Source of the DNA: Firmicutes bacterium OM04-13BH
GTDB taxonomy: Bacteria; Bacillota; Clostridia; Lachnospirales; Lachnospiraceae
DNA length: 64,000 bases
Direction of reading: 5' to 3'
Assembly: GCA_003481745.1 (NCBI GenBank)
Contig: QULP01000002.1
Coordinates: 1 to 64,000, forward strand
Shown in pieces: positions 8,436 to 19,926 of the stretch. Each line of letters begins with the position of its first letter. The first letter of the stretch is position 1. Made by a program: the position numbers and the translations under genes. The notes under the pieces were generated by a model, which was not told the DNA's origin, did not search any database, and saw only the letters and a list, made by a program, of their open reading frames with translations.

Positions 8436-9362
8436 ATGTACGAATTATTGTCAAAGAGAATTAAAAATGCAGATGGAGAACCGGAAGTGTTTACATATAA
8501 TAGTTTTCCACAAACTTTTAGAAATCAGGTTTTTTATATTTTAGAAGATGTTTTAGATCCGTATTCAATATATGATGAAAATTTATGGGATATCTTTGAA
8601 ACAAACTATTGCAGAGAAAAAGGTTTGAAAGGAATGAAGTATGATAAACAGCATACAGGGTATGGTAAATCGAGCATAGAAAGTTATTTTGTAAATTGCA
8701 ATGATACTGATTTTTTGGATGCAATAGATTATTTCTTTTATTTGATTGATAAAAAACTACGTACTATAAAACCAGAATACAAATATGATTATGATGCAGA
8801 TGGAGTAATAAATGATGCGATTGCTGAGTTGAATTATCGATTTAAACAGCATAATTTGGGGTATGAGTTTGTTAATTCACAGATTATTACTATTGATAGC
8901 ACTTTTTTACATAAAACAGCTGTAAAACCTGCTTTAAAATTATTGTTTGAAGAAGGCTTTGAAGGTGCTGAAGATGAGATAAGAAATGCTTATGAAAAAA
9001 GGCGAAAAGGTGATAATAAAAATGCAATATTAGAAGCAGGGAAAGCTTTTGAAAGCACAATGAAAATCATCTGTGATAAACAGGGATATGTATATGATAA
9101 AAACAAGGATACAGCGCAGAAACTTATTGCAATTCTAGAAAAAAACGGTTTTTATCCGAGCTATATGAATGCACATTTGACAAGTATAAGAACAACATTG
9201 GAAACAGGATTACCTGTTGTGAGAAATAAAGTATCTGGACATGGACAAGGGAATCAGATTATTACTATATCAGACGAATACACAGATTATGCATTACACT
9301 TGGCTGCAACTAATATTTTGTTTTTGGTACGATTATATAGGAATAAAAAACAAAACTCTTAG
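8436..9362 (+). CDS. Abortive-infection-like protein with C-terminal HEPN-type motif
   Basis: A 308-residue protein; ATG 8436 follows AAAGGAGAATAT. The N-terminus (LLSKRIKNADGEPEVFTY, then SFPQTFRNQV) resembles the STM4504/CBY_0614 family. The C-terminal half (about residues 190-300) resembles the abortive-infection C-terminal domain: an all-helical region with KAFESTMKIICD and, at residues 263-269, RNKVSGH, an R-x5-H arrangement like the catalytic motif of HEPN ribonucleases. If active it would cut RNA and stop growth upon infection. It pairs with the membrane protein just upstream and sits beside integrase debris, typical for defence cargo. Family call moderately sure; nuclease activity is inferred. 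Confidence 0.72.
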   Translation: MYELLSKRIKNADGEPEVFTYNSFPQTFRNQVFYILEDVLDPYSIYDENLWDIFETNYCREKGLKGMKYDKQHTGYGKSSIESYFVNCNDTDFLDAIDYFFYLIDKKLRTIKPEYKYDYDADGVINDAIAELNYRFKQHNLGYEFVNSQIITIDSTFLHKTAVKPALKLLFEEGFEGAEDEIRNAYEKRRKGDNKNAILEAGKAFESTMKIICDKQGYVYDKNKDTAQKLIAILEKNGFYPSYMNAHLTSIRTTLETGLPVVRNKVSGHGQGNQIITISDEYTDYALHLAATNILFLVRLYRNKKQNS

Positions 9363-9530
9363 TAGTAAGAATTTTCATTTTACTACCAACTTTACTACTA
9401 ACAGCCAATCACAACCTGCTCCATCTTGCCTTATTTTGCCAAGATGCCAGCTAAATCACACATTTCACAAACTCCCGAAATCCCTTGCAAAATCAGGGCA
9501 TTCCGGGGCAAAACAAGGAGAAACAAAACT
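9363..9530. other. Possible element end beside the phosphatase gene
   Basis: No gene. 9379-9403 carries a 12-bp imperfect tandem repeat (TTTACTACCAAC, TTTACTACTAAC). Around 9472-9507 an imperfect inverted repeat (CCCGAAATCCCTT against AGGGCATTCCGGG) lies just before the SD of the phosphatase gene. Base composition rises abruptly relative to the cassette. These features could mark an attachment site of the integrase element. No matching copy on the other side was found by eye. Confidence 0.3.
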
Positions 9531-9995
9531 ATGATTAAAATACTTTTTATCTGCCATGGCAATATATGTCGTTCAACTTTATCAGAGAGTGTATTTACTT
9601 ATAAAGTAAAAGAATTAGGTTTGTCCGACAGATTTGTCATAGACAGTGCTGCAACCAGCACAGAGGAGATTGGAAATCCTCCTCACAGAGGCACAGTAAA
9701 CAAATTAAGAGAAACAGGAATTCCATTAGTGCCTCATAGAGCAAAGCAGATTTTGTTGTCAGATTATGATAAGTTTGACTATATCATCGGAATGGATACT
9801 GCAAATATACGAAATTTGAACCGGATATTAAAGGGAGACCCAGAGGGAAAAGTGTACAAGTTTCTTTCTTTTGCAGGTTCGGGAAGAGATATAGCAGATC
9901 CATGGTATACAGGTGATTTTGATGCAACGTACAATGATGTAATTGAGGGATGTGAAGGATTTTTAGAATATCTGAAACAAGAAAATAAAATCTGA
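9531..9995 (+). CDS. Low-molecular-weight protein-tyrosine phosphatase
   Basis: A 154-residue enzyme with the P-loop CHGNICRS (C-x5-R-S) at residues 8-15 and the general-acid segment DPWYTGDF near residue 125. It dephosphorylates phosphotyrosine (or related) substrates in the cytoplasm. ATG 9531 follows AAGGAG; the frame runs open further upstream but without an SD and through the putative element end. It stands alone between the defence cassette and the convergent thioredoxin operon. Its target, perhaps a capsule or arginine kinase, is not visible. Confidence 0.9.
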   Translation: MIKILFICHGNICRSTLSESVFTYKVKELGLSDRFVIDSAATSTEEIGNPPHRGTVNKLRETGIPLVPHRAKQILLSDYDKFDYIIGMDTANIRNLNRILKGDPEGKVYKFLSFAGSGRDIADPWYTGDFDATYNDVIEGCEGFLEYLKQENKI

Positions 9996-10002
9996 TTTAA
10001 CC

Positions 10003-10074
10003 GAATCAAGTAAGTTTTCTGTTTCAATTGTAAAAAGCAATAAGTAGAGATGGGAATTTGCGGGTATCAGGTTG
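10003..10074 (+). repeat. Structured repeat, copy A (5' half only)
   Basis: About 70 nt clearly similar to the 5' half of copy E (55046-55115), sharing TTCAATTG, AAAAAGCAATAAG and GTATCAGG. The helix pairing AAGTCCCC with GGGGACTT in copy E is here AAGTTTTC (10012-10019) with GGGAATTT (10052-10059), still paired through G-U wobbles. The inner helix TGTTT/AAGTA is likewise kept. The 3' core is absent. Confidence 0.7.
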
Positions 10075-10080
10075 ACTAAA

Positions 10081-10126
10081 AAACAGGGAAAGTAAGATCG
10101 GTTTTTGCTGCTTACTTTCCCTGTTT
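10081..10126 (-). terminator. Terminator of the thioredoxin operon
   Basis: Perfect 16-bp arms AAACAGGGAAAGTAAG and CTTACTTTCCCTGTTT with a 14-nt loop. On the minus strand they are followed by a T run, directly after the trxA stop codon. Confidence 0.92.
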
Positions 10127-10128
10127 GA

Positions 10129-10437
10129 TTATTTCAATAATTCTTCTAAGTCAGCTTTTGGAACAACGCCAATGGATTTTTTGTAAACTTCTCCATTTTT
10201 GAAAACAACGATAGCTGGAATTCCTGCAATCCTATAGCGTGCTGCGAGTTCCGGTGCTTCATCTACGTTAACTTTTCCGACTTTGTAAGCACCGTTTGCT
10301 TCATTTGCCAGTTCTTCGACAATCGGAGCAAGCATTTTGCAAGGCATGCACCATACAGCCCAAAAATCAACTAAAACAGGAACATCAGAGTTTAAAACTT
10401 CTTCTTCAAAATTTTCATTGGTTAATGTAATCTCCAT
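10129..10437 (-). CDS. trxA: Thioredoxin (second copy)
   Basis: A 102-residue thioredoxin with active site WAVWCMPC and the cis-Pro segment IAGIPAIVVF. The dipeptide between the cysteines is MP instead of GP. It follows the thioredoxin reductase gene by 41 bp on the same strand and precedes a strong terminator, so the two form a complete reducing system. It differs clearly from the thioredoxin at 1831-2154 (GY dipeptide), so they are not recent duplicates. SD GGAG lies in front of the ATG at 10437. Confidence 0.93.
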   Translation of the reverse strand: MEITLTNENFEEEVLNSDVPVLVDFWAVWCMPCKMLAPIVEELANEANGAYKVGKVNVDEAPELAARYRIAGIPAIVVFKNGEVYKKSIGVVPKADLEELLK

Positions 10438-10478
10438 AATTTACGTCTCCTTTATAAAGTTAGTAAGAATAAAAAAAG

Positions 10479-11348
10479 TTACTTGGTATTTTTAATAAAT
10501 TTTACTGCCTTTGTACCAGCCTGTGCGCCTTCGTACACGGCTTTCGCAATCTGCATCATACCTCCGGTGCAATCTCCGGCTGCAAAAAAGCCAGGAAGCA
10601 TTGTGGAAGTATCTGTCTCAATCATAATATGATTGTCTTTTAAAATCAATCCTAATTTTTTGGCAATGTCGGTACTTCCGGCACTTCCAAGAGCAACAAA
10701 TAATCCATCAATGTTAAGTTTTGAGCCGTCTTCAAAAGTAATCCATTCTAAGGAATTTTCTCCTCCAACGGAAAGCAGTTTCTTATGATTGACCTGAATG
10801 TTTCCAAGTACAGAGGAATCAAAAGTTTCAGTCAGTCCGTTGGTAAAGATAGTCACGGCTTTTGCAAGAGGTTCAAGAACTTTTGCTTCGTGAAGCGCAT
10901 AGTCTCCGTTTCCAAGAATTCCGACATTTTTATTTCGGAAGAAGAAACCGTCACATACCGCACAATAACTGATGCCATTTCCTTCGTATTTTTTGGCTTC
11001 TTTTAAAGTAATCGGATTTCGTTTTGCACCGGTAGCAAGGATGATTGCCTGGCTTTCATAGGAATGAAAAGAAGTCTGCACTTGATAAACACCGTTATCA
11101 TAAGCAATCGAAAGAAGTTCTTCTTCTGCAACAGGAATATTAAGTGCTTTAAGTTGAGAAAGACCGGTTTCGTATAATTTTTCACCGGAAATGGGAGTGG
11201 GAAGTCCGTAATAATTTTCAATTATGGAAGCCTTTTTTAAAGCACCAATTCCGTTATGAATGACCAGTGGTGTTACGCCAAGACGAATGGCATAAAGGGC
11301 TGCTGAAACTCCGGCAGGACCTGCACCAACAATGATAAGCTGTTTCAT
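10479..11348 (-). CDS. trxB: Thioredoxin reductase-like flavoprotein
   Basis: A 289-residue enzyme with FAD motif IVGAGPAGVSAALYAIRLG at the N-terminus, redox centre CAVCDGFFF near residue 133, the NADPH-binding segment GILGNGDYALHEA and the C-terminal FAD motif FFAAGDCTGG. It reduces thioredoxin with NAD(P)H. It is about 20 residues shorter than typical TrxB. The NADPH loop has GNGDYA instead of the usual GGGDSA, so cofactor preference may differ; this is inference. Operon with trxA downstream. It is the only complete thioredoxin reductase in the window. Confidence 0.9.
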   Translation of the reverse strand: MKQLIIVGAGPAGVSAALYAIRLGVTPLVIHNGIGALKKASIIENYYGLPTPISGEKLYETGLSQLKALNIPVAEEELLSIAYDNGVYQVQTSFHSYESQAIILATGAKRNPITLKEAKKYEGNGISYCAVCDGFFFRNKNVGILGNGDYALHEAKVLEPLAKAVTIFTNGLTETFDSSVLGNIQVNHKKLLSVGGENSLEWITFEDGSKLNIDGLFVALGSAGSTDIAKKLGLILKDNHIMIETDTSTMLPGFFAAGDCTGGMMQIAKAVYEGAQAGTKAVKFIKNTK

Positions 11349-11876
11349 TTTTTCATCACATCCTTTTTTATAGAATTAATGTGTTTTGCTCATCTCTAAT
11401 AATCGTAGTATCAAATAAAGAGAGATTGTTTCTATTTTACCACAAATTCCAATAAAAAACACGCAATATCAGAAAAAAACGAAAGAGAAAAAAGAAAAAT
11501 TATATGTAAGATTACACAAAAAATAAGCCTTTTTTTGTGTAAGGGGGCATTTTTTGGAAATTGGTAAAACCAAAAAATAAGCGAAAATACTAAAAATAAT
11601 ATTAAAATAGCAAAAAAAACGTACAAAATACAGGAGATAATCCGGCTGTATACTGATAGGTACACAAAAAGCAACGAAAATCACTAGCCAAAATGGAAGA
11701 GAAACAAAAAAAATTACCGAAAAACAGACGAAAATTGGGGAAAACAGAGAAGTTGTCAAAAGATTGACAAAACCATTTTTTGGGAGTAAATTTAGACACG
11801 AATTAGAGTATGAAGAAAGGAGTTTTAGACAACAAAATTTTAGAGAAAGGGAGGATGTCCTACGGATATAGCGGAA
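11349..11876 (+). other. Long A-rich leader region upstream of the ATP synthase operon
   Basis: About 530 bases without a convincing gene. 11440-11760 is extremely A-rich on the + strand, so the minus strand gives Phe/Leu-rich open frames without SD that I reject. No atpI-like gene is present. The operon promoter lies at 11764-11792, leaving a leader of about 80 nt. Confidence 0.6.
11764..11792 (+). promoter_or_regulatory. Sigma-A promoter of the ATP synthase operon
   Basis: TTGACA (11764-11769), 17-bp spacer, TAAATT (11787-11792). Confidence 0.7.
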
Positions 11877-11896
11877 ATGATTACGGAGGAGCTTAA
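11855..11896 (+). CDS. Possible 13-codon leader peptide overlapping atpB start
   Basis: ATG 11855 sits directly behind GAAAGGGAGG and opens a frame of 13 codons (MSYGYSGNDYGGA) ending at TAA 11894-11896, overlapping the first codons of atpB. The atpB start at 11877 has no SD of its own, so coupling through this short frame would explain its translation. It could equally be chance. Confidence 0.3.
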   Translation: MSYGYSGNDYGGA

Positions 11897-12548
11897 CTGC
11901 GAAACCGTTTTTACCATTCCAGTTTTTGGTGGTATACCAGTAGGAGAGTCTACTGTTGTCACCTGGATTATTATGGCGGCACTTACCATTATCTCTATTC
12001 TATTAGTCAGGAACCTGAAAGTGGAAAATCCAGGAAAAAAACAGCTGGCATTGGAAGCTGGAATCGGTTTCTTACAAGATTTCTTCACAGATATCTTAGG
12101 AGAGAGAGGCAAGCGATATGTACCGTATTTGATTACGGTGGCCATCTATATAGGCGTGGCAAACTTAATTGGGCTTCTTGGATTTAAACCGCCAACAAAA
12201 GACTTAAATGTAACAGCAGGTCTGGCAATTATGAGTATTTGCCTGATAGAATATTCCGGATTTCGTCAAAAAGGACTAAAAGGTTTTGTGCATAGTTTTG
12301 CGGAACCGATGGCAATTGTTACTCCGATTAATATTATGGAAATTGCAATTCGTCCCGTATCCCTTTGTATGCGACTTTTTGGTAACGTTATCGGTGCTTT
12401 TGTCGTAATGGAATTAATTAAAATGATTATTCCGGTTGCAATACCGGTGCCGCTCAGTCTCTATTTTGATATTTTCGATGGGCTGATTCAGGCATATGTA
12501 TTTGTATTTTTAACATCGCTCTTTATTAAAGAGCAAATTGAAGAGTAG
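11877..12548 (+). CDS. atpB: ATP synthase Fo subunit a
   Basis: A 223-residue membrane protein with five to six hydrophobic segments. The conserved fourth helix is present with the essential arginine (IRPVSLCMRLFGNVIGA) and the last helix carries GLIQAYVFVFLTSLFI. Subunit a forms the half-channels and contacts the c-ring. ATG 11877 is the only sensible start in the frame, although no SD is properly placed; the short frame at 11855 may provide translational coupling. First gene of the eight-gene atp operon. Confidence 0.95.
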   Translation: MITEELNCETVFTIPVFGGIPVGESTVVTWIIMAALTIISILLVRNLKVENPGKKQLALEAGIGFLQDFFTDILGERGKRYVPYLITVAIYIGVANLIGLLGFKPPTKDLNVTAGLAIMSICLIEYSGFRQKGLKGFVHSFAEPMAIVTPINIMEIAIRPVSLCMRLFGNVIGAFVVMELIKMIIPVAIPVPLSLYFDIFDGLIQAYVFVFLTSLFIKEQIEE

Positions 12549-12609
12549 TTAATGAAGAATTAATGAAGAGTAATCAAAAAAAATAAGAAGCGAAAAGGAG
12601 AAATGAAAT

Positions 12610-12825
12610 ATGTTAACAGCAATTGGTGCGGGTATCGCAGTTTTAACAGGTTTAGGAGCAGGTGTTGGTATTGGTCTTGCAACTTCTAAAGCAGTAGAAG
12701 CTATTGCACGTCAGCCGGAAGCAGAGTCAAAAATCAGTAAAGCATTGTTATTAGGTTGCGCCCTTGCAGAGGCAACTGCTATTTACGGTTTCGTAATTGG
12801 TTTGTTAATCTTATTCGTAAAATAA
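12610..12825 (+). CDS. atpE: ATP synthase Fo subunit c
   Basis: A 71-residue hairpin of two helices with the polar loop ARQPEAE between them. The ion-binding glutamate is E54 in [10 protein letters not shown]. Compared with known Na+-binding c-rings (Gln in helix 1, Glu-Ser-Thr in helix 2), this protein has Ile21 in place of Gln and Ala55 in place of Ser, so H+ coupling is more likely. That assignment is inference from residues. SD AAAAGGAG precedes the ATG. Confidence 0.96.
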   Translation: MLTAIGAGIAVLTGLGAGVGIGLATSKAVEAIARQPEAESKISKALLLGCALAEATAIYGFVIGLLILFVK

Positions 12826-12844
12826 GGAAGGCAGGTGAAGACAG

Positions 12845-13339
12845 GTGCTGAAGTTAGGCTGGGACCTTCTCTGGACCATTATTAACCTGATTATTCTTTA
12901 TCTCTTAATGAAAAAATTCCTGATTGGACCTATCACAGGAATTATGGAAAAAAGAAAAAATCTTATTGCACAGCAGTTTAAAGACGCAGAAACAGTTCAA
13001 AATCAGGCACAGGAAATGAAAACACAGTATGAAACTGCTTTAAGTGGTGCAAAAGAAGAATCTGTTCAGATTATTGCCGATGCAAGAAGTGATGCGAAAG
13101 CACTTGGCGAACGTACTTTAAAAGAAGCAAATGAAAAGGCTTCAAGAATTCTTGAAAATGCAAGAAATACTGCTGAACAGGAAAAACAAAATGCAATGTC
13201 AGGTGCAAAATGTGAGATTGCAGATTTGGCTTTGGAAGCTGCAAAGAAACTGCTTAGTCAGGGAAGCAGCAAAGAGGGCAACAGTATGTTATATGACCAG
13301 TTCTTAGCAGAAACAGGTGATACAGATGACAGAAACTAA
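12845..13339 (+). CDS. atpF: ATP synthase Fo subunit b
   Basis: A 164-residue protein with one N-terminal membrane helix (LLWTIINLIILYLLM) and a long charged coiled coil that forms the peripheral stalk. It starts at GTG 12845 behind an AGG-rich stretch. Its 3' end overlaps the start of atpH, indicating coupled translation. Confidence 0.93.
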   Translation: MLKLGWDLLWTIINLIILYLLMKKFLIGPITGIMEKRKNLIAQQFKDAETVQNQAQEMKTQYETALSGAKEESVQIIADARSDAKALGERTLKEANEKASRILENARNTAEQEKQNAMSGAKCEIADLALEAAKKLLSQGSSKEGNSMLYDQFLAETGDTDDRN

Positions 13340-13823
13340 TTATGCAAAAGTGTTATATGAATTAAATATAGCACCAGAAGTGACAGCGTCTGCAAACGCA
13401 ATACTGAAAGCAGCCCCTGAAGTATCAGAGGTACTTTCTAGTCCCGTTGTTTCTTTAAAAGAAAAGGAAAATGTGATTGATAAGATTTTTCCAAAAGAAA
13501 TATGTAATTTCATGAAGGTGTTGTGCCGTTATCACAAGGCATCCCTTGCACAGGAGATTTTTAAAGAATATCAGGAGTATTACAATAAACGACATAATAT
13601 CTTAAATGCAGAACTATTTTATGTGGTAGCTCCGAAAAAAGAGCAGTTAGATGGAATGAAAAACTTCCTATGTAAGAAGTACCACACGAAAGATGTGCAG
13701 ATAAAACAAATCGAAGACAAATCTTTAATTGGAGGATTTTGTATTCGGGTAGAAGATGAAGAAATTGATTACAGCTTAAAAGGCAAAATCAATGCATTAC
13801 AACAAAAATTAACCTGGAGGTGA
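13326..13823 (+). CDS. atpH: ATP synthase F1 subunit delta
   Basis: A 165-residue subunit linking the b-stalk to alpha3beta3. The conserved C-terminal part [20 protein letters not shown] matches the family's signature. I choose ATG 13326 ([13 protein letters not shown]), preceded by AGGTGA, over GTG 13317. It overlaps atpF by 14 bp. The SD and start of atpA overlap its end. Confidence 0.92.
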   Translation: MTETNYAKVLYELNIAPEVTASANAILKAAPEVSEVLSSPVVSLKEKENVIDKIFPKEICNFMKVLCRYHKASLAQEIFKEYQEYYNKRHNILNAELFYVVAPKKEQLDGMKNFLCKKYHTKDVQIKQIEDKSLIGGFCIRVEDEEIDYSLKGKINALQQKLTWR

Positions 13824-13828
13824 ACGGT

Positions 13829-15337
13829 TTGAGTTCAATCAATTCAGAAGAAATAATTTCCATTCTGAAAGAAGAAATAGAAAATTTCGACATGGCAACT
13901 GGCGTCCGTGAAGTAGGAAATGTAATCTGGGTTGGTGACGGAATTGCAACTGTTTACGGGATAGACCACGCAATGTATGGTGAAATCGTGACTTTTGAAA
14001 ATGGCGTCAAAGGTATGGTGCAGGATATCAAAAGAAACGAGATCGGTGTTATTATCTTTGGTAAAGACACAGGAATCAAAGAAGGCACTAAAGTAGCACG
14101 TACAAAGAAAAGAGCAGGTATTCCGGTTGGCGAAGGCTATATCGGAAGAGTGGTAGATGCTCTGGGTGCTCCAATTGATGGAAAAGGTAGTATCGAAGCG
14201 AAAGATTACCGTCCAATTGAAAATGAAGCACCAGGTATTATTGACCGTAAATCCGTTACCGTACCGATGGAAACAGGAATTCTTGCTATTGACTCCATGC
14301 TGCCAATCGGTCGTGGACAAAGAGAATTAATTATCGGTGACAGACAGACCGGTAAAACGTCTATTGCAATTGATACTATTTTGAATCAGAAAGGCAAAGA
14401 TGTTATTTGTATTTATGTAGCAATCGGTCAGAAAGCTTCTACGATTGCAAAATTAACTGGAACATTGGAAAAATATGGTGCAATGGATTACACAACTGTA
14501 TTTGCAGCAACGGCCAGTGACTGTGCTCCGCTGCAGTATATTGTTCCTTATTCCGGAACTGCTTTGGCAGAATATTTTATGTATCAGGGAAAAGATGTAT
14601 TAATCGTATATGATGATTTATCCAAACATGCGGTTGCATATCGTGCACTTTCTCTGTTGCTGGAACGTTCCCCTGGACGAGAAGCTTATCCTGGTGACGT
14701 ATTCTACTTACACTCAAGACTTTTGGAACGTTCAAGTCGTTTAAGTCCGGAAGCAGGTGGAGGTTCCATTACTGCACTTCCAATTATTGAGACTCAGGCA
14801 GGAGATGTTTCTGCATATATTCCAACAAATGTTATTTCCATTACAGATGGACAGATTTTCCTGGAAAGTGATTTGTTTTTTGCAGGTAATCGTCCGGCAG
14901 TAAATGTTGGTGTTTCCGTATCACGAGTTGGTGGTGCTGCGCAGACAAAAGCCATGAAAAAAGCAAGCGGAAGCCTTCGTATTGATCTGGCTCAGTATCG
15001 TGAGATGGAAGTCTTTACCCAGTTTGCGTCAGACCTTGATGATGCGACAAAAGAACAGTTAGCTTATGGAAAATGTCTGATGGAATTATTAAAACAGCCA
15101 CTTTGCAGACCGCTTTCCAACCATGAACAGGTCATTACCTTGTGGGTGGCAACACATAAAGTCATGCTGGATGTGGAATTAAAGAAAGTAAAAGAATTCC
15201 AGATGGATATGCTGGCATATTTTGATAAGAACTATCCGGAAATCGGAAAGCAGATTGAAGAGAAAAAAGTTCTTGATGAAGAACTTGGAAACAAGATTCT
15301 TGAAGTAGCAGAGGAATTTAAAAACAAGAGCAGGTGA
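13829..15337 (+). CDS. atpA: ATP synthase F1 subunit alpha
   Basis: A 502-residue non-catalytic nucleotide-binding subunit with the P-loop GDRQTGKT and the family signature [21 protein letters not shown]. The TTG at 13829 is preceded by GGAGGTGA at ideal distance; the GTG at 13820 would lie inside that SD, so TTG is the better start. Length is normal. Confidence 0.96.
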   Translation: MSSINSEEIISILKEEIENFDMATGVREVGNVIWVGDGIATVYGIDHAMYGEIVTFENGVKGMVQDIKRNEIGVIIFGKDTGIKEGTKVARTKKRAGIPVGEGYIGRVVDALGAPIDGKGSIEAKDYRPIENEAPGIIDRKSVTVPMETGILAIDSMLPIGRGQRELIIGDRQTGKTSIAIDTILNQKGKDVICIYVAIGQKASTIAKLTGTLEKYGAMDYTTVFAATASDCAPLQYIVPYSGTALAEYFMYQGKDVLIVYDDLSKHAVAYRALSLLLERSPGREAYPGDVFYLHSRLLERSSRLSPEAGGGSITALPIIETQAGDVSAYIPTNVISITDGQIFLESDLFFAGNRPAVNVGVSVSRVGGAAQTKAMKKASGSLRIDLAQYREMEVFTQFASDLDDATKEQLAYGKCLMELLKQPLCRPLSNHEQVITLWVATHKVMLDVELKKVKEFQMDMLAYFDKNYPEIGKQIEEKKVLDEELGNKILEVAEEFKNKSR

Positions 15338-15341
15338 TAGA

Positions 15342-17647
<2,306 letters not shown>

Positions 17648-17660
17648 AGGTGATGTATAG

Positions 17661-18068
17661 ATGAATACATTCGGATTAAGTATTGTGGCCAGCGATAAAG
17701 TGTTCTTTCGAGGCAGAGGGATTAATATTGTAATTCCTGCACAGGATGGTCAGGTTTCGATTCTGGCTCACCATGCGGATATGATGATTACGGTTGTTCC
17801 TGGGGAGATGCGTTTCCAGACAGAAGATGAACAATGGCATGAGGCAATTGTAGGAAATGGCTTTGCTCAGATTATCAATAACCGAGTGTCGTTGTTTGCG
17901 GACAGTATTGAAAAACCGGAAGATATTGATGAAAAACGTGCAAAAGAAGCATTAGAGCGTGCAGAAGAACAGCTTCGCCAGAAACAGAGTATGCAGGAAT
18001 ATTATGTATCAAAAGCATCTCTTGCAAGGGCAATGGCCAGAATGAAAGCAAGTAAGAGACATGAGTAA
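17661..18068 (+). CDS. atpC: ATP synthase F1 subunit epsilon
   Basis: A 135-residue central-stalk subunit. The N-terminal beta sandwich contains GQVSILAHHADMMITVVPG, and the C-terminal helical hairpin (residues 90-130) is present, so inhibition of ATP hydrolysis by the extended C-terminus is possible. Last gene of the operon, followed by a terminator. Confidence 0.94.
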   Translation: MNTFGLSIVASDKVFFRGRGINIVIPAQDGQVSILAHHADMMITVVPGEMRFQTEDEQWHEAIVGNGFAQIINNRVSLFADSIEKPEDIDEKRAKEALERAEEQLRQKQSMQEYYVSKASLARAMARMKASKRHE

Positions 18069-18075
18069 GGAAAGT

Positions 18076-18111
18076 GTGGAGAGAAAAAGGCTTTCTCTCC
18101 ACCTTTTTTTC
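18076..18111 (+). terminator. Terminator of the ATP synthase operon
   Basis: Arms GTGGAGAGAAA and TTTCTCTCCAC with a short loop, followed by C and seven T. Confidence 0.93.
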
Positions 18112-18120
18112 TATAACAAG

Positions 18121-18203
18121 ATATAACTTTGAGTTATGATTTGCATACTAATTAGTTATAACGTAGCAAATCCATTGACAAAAAAATAAATAGTTGATAG
18201 AAT
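18121..18203 (+). promoter_or_regulatory. ilvN promoter with possible LysR-type operator
   Basis: TTGACA (18175-18180) and TAGAAT (18198-18203) are 17 bp apart. Upstream, 18123-18137 is an inverted repeat ATAACT-N3-AGTTAT, and ATATAACTT (18121-18129) recurs in reverse orientation at 20884-20892 between the LysR gene and leuC. A second small palindrome ACTAATTAGT lies around 18148-18157. Control by the LysR protein is inferred from the shared word. Confidence 0.6.
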
Positions 18204-18258
18204 TACAACAAAGTTAAGCAATGATTGCTTGACAAATGAAATGGGGAGAAGGTGCTGT

Positions 18259-18777
18259 ATGAATAAAAGAATTTTATCAATTCTGGTAGAAAATACGGCT
18301 GGTGTCTTAAGTCGGGTTTCCGGTTTGTTCAGTCGAAGAGGATACAACATCGACAGCCTTTCCGTTGGCATTACAACAGACCCTAATTACTCACGTATGA
18401 CTGTTGTGTGCAGCGGTGATGAACTGATTCTTGAACAGATTACCAAACAGGTGGAAAAGTTAGAAGATGTTCTCACAGTAAAAGTGCTGAAGGACGGTCA
18501 GAGCGTTAACCGAGAATTGATTCTTGTGAAAGTTCGGGTAGAACCGAATCAGAGAGCGGATGTTTCTTCGATTGTGGATATTTTCCGTGCAAATATTATT
18601 GATGTGGGCAAAGAGTCCATGATTATTGAACTGACAGGAACAAAATCAAAGCTGGAAGCATTTATTGATTTGTTAGAAGGTTACGAAATTTTAGAACTTG
18701 CCAGAACAGGTATCACCGGTCTTTCAAGAGGGGTAGACGATGTATTCTATCTTGAAGAAGATGGGGAAGATTATTAA
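18259..18777 (+). CDS. ilvN: Acetolactate synthase regulatory (small) subunit
   Basis: A 172-residue protein with an N-terminal ACT domain (ILSILVENTAGVLSRVSGLF, RRGYNIDSLSVG) and the C-terminal ACT-like domain of the IlvH type. It binds valine and controls the catalytic subunit in branched-chain amino acid synthesis. ATG 18259 has a GGGGAGAAGG SD; the frame's earlier GTG/ATG-like starts do not. The large subunit gene is not next to it and is not in the window, so it must be elsewhere. ilvC follows at 69 bp. Confidence 0.94.
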   Translation: MNKRILSILVENTAGVLSRVSGLFSRRGYNIDSLSVGITTDPNYSRMTVVCSGDELILEQITKQVEKLEDVLTVKVLKDGQSVNRELILVKVRVEPNQRADVSSIVDIFRANIIDVGKESMIIELTGTKSKLEAFIDLLEGYEILELARTGITGLSRGVDDVFYLEEDGEDY

Positions 18778-18834
18778 TTAAGTTAGCTAGAGAATGATTT
18801 TTTATTCCCTAAGATAAAAAACACAAAATGCTAG

Positions 18835-19860
<1,026 letters not shown>

Positions 19861-19892
19861 TTTTAATTTGAGTATCAGATAAAAAAAGAAAA

Positions 19893-19921
19893 GGCGACGG
19901 ACAAATGTTCCGTCGCTTTTT
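19893..19921. terminator. Bidirectional terminator between ilvC and the LysR gene
   Basis: GCGACGGA pairs with TCCGTCGC over a short loop. A T run follows on the + strand, and the upstream A run gives a T run on the minus strand for the convergent LysR gene. Confidence 0.9.
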
Positions 19922-19926
19922 AGATT

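Noticed and set aside
9426..9530. Longer start of the tyrosine phosphatase
   Set aside because: The catalytic P-loop must lie near the N-terminus in this family, and ATG 9531 has a good SD.
11432..11799. Three overlapping Phe/Leu-rich open frames on the minus strand
   Set aside because: They arise from the very A-rich leader of the atp operon, lack an SD, overlap each other and show no protein-like conservation.
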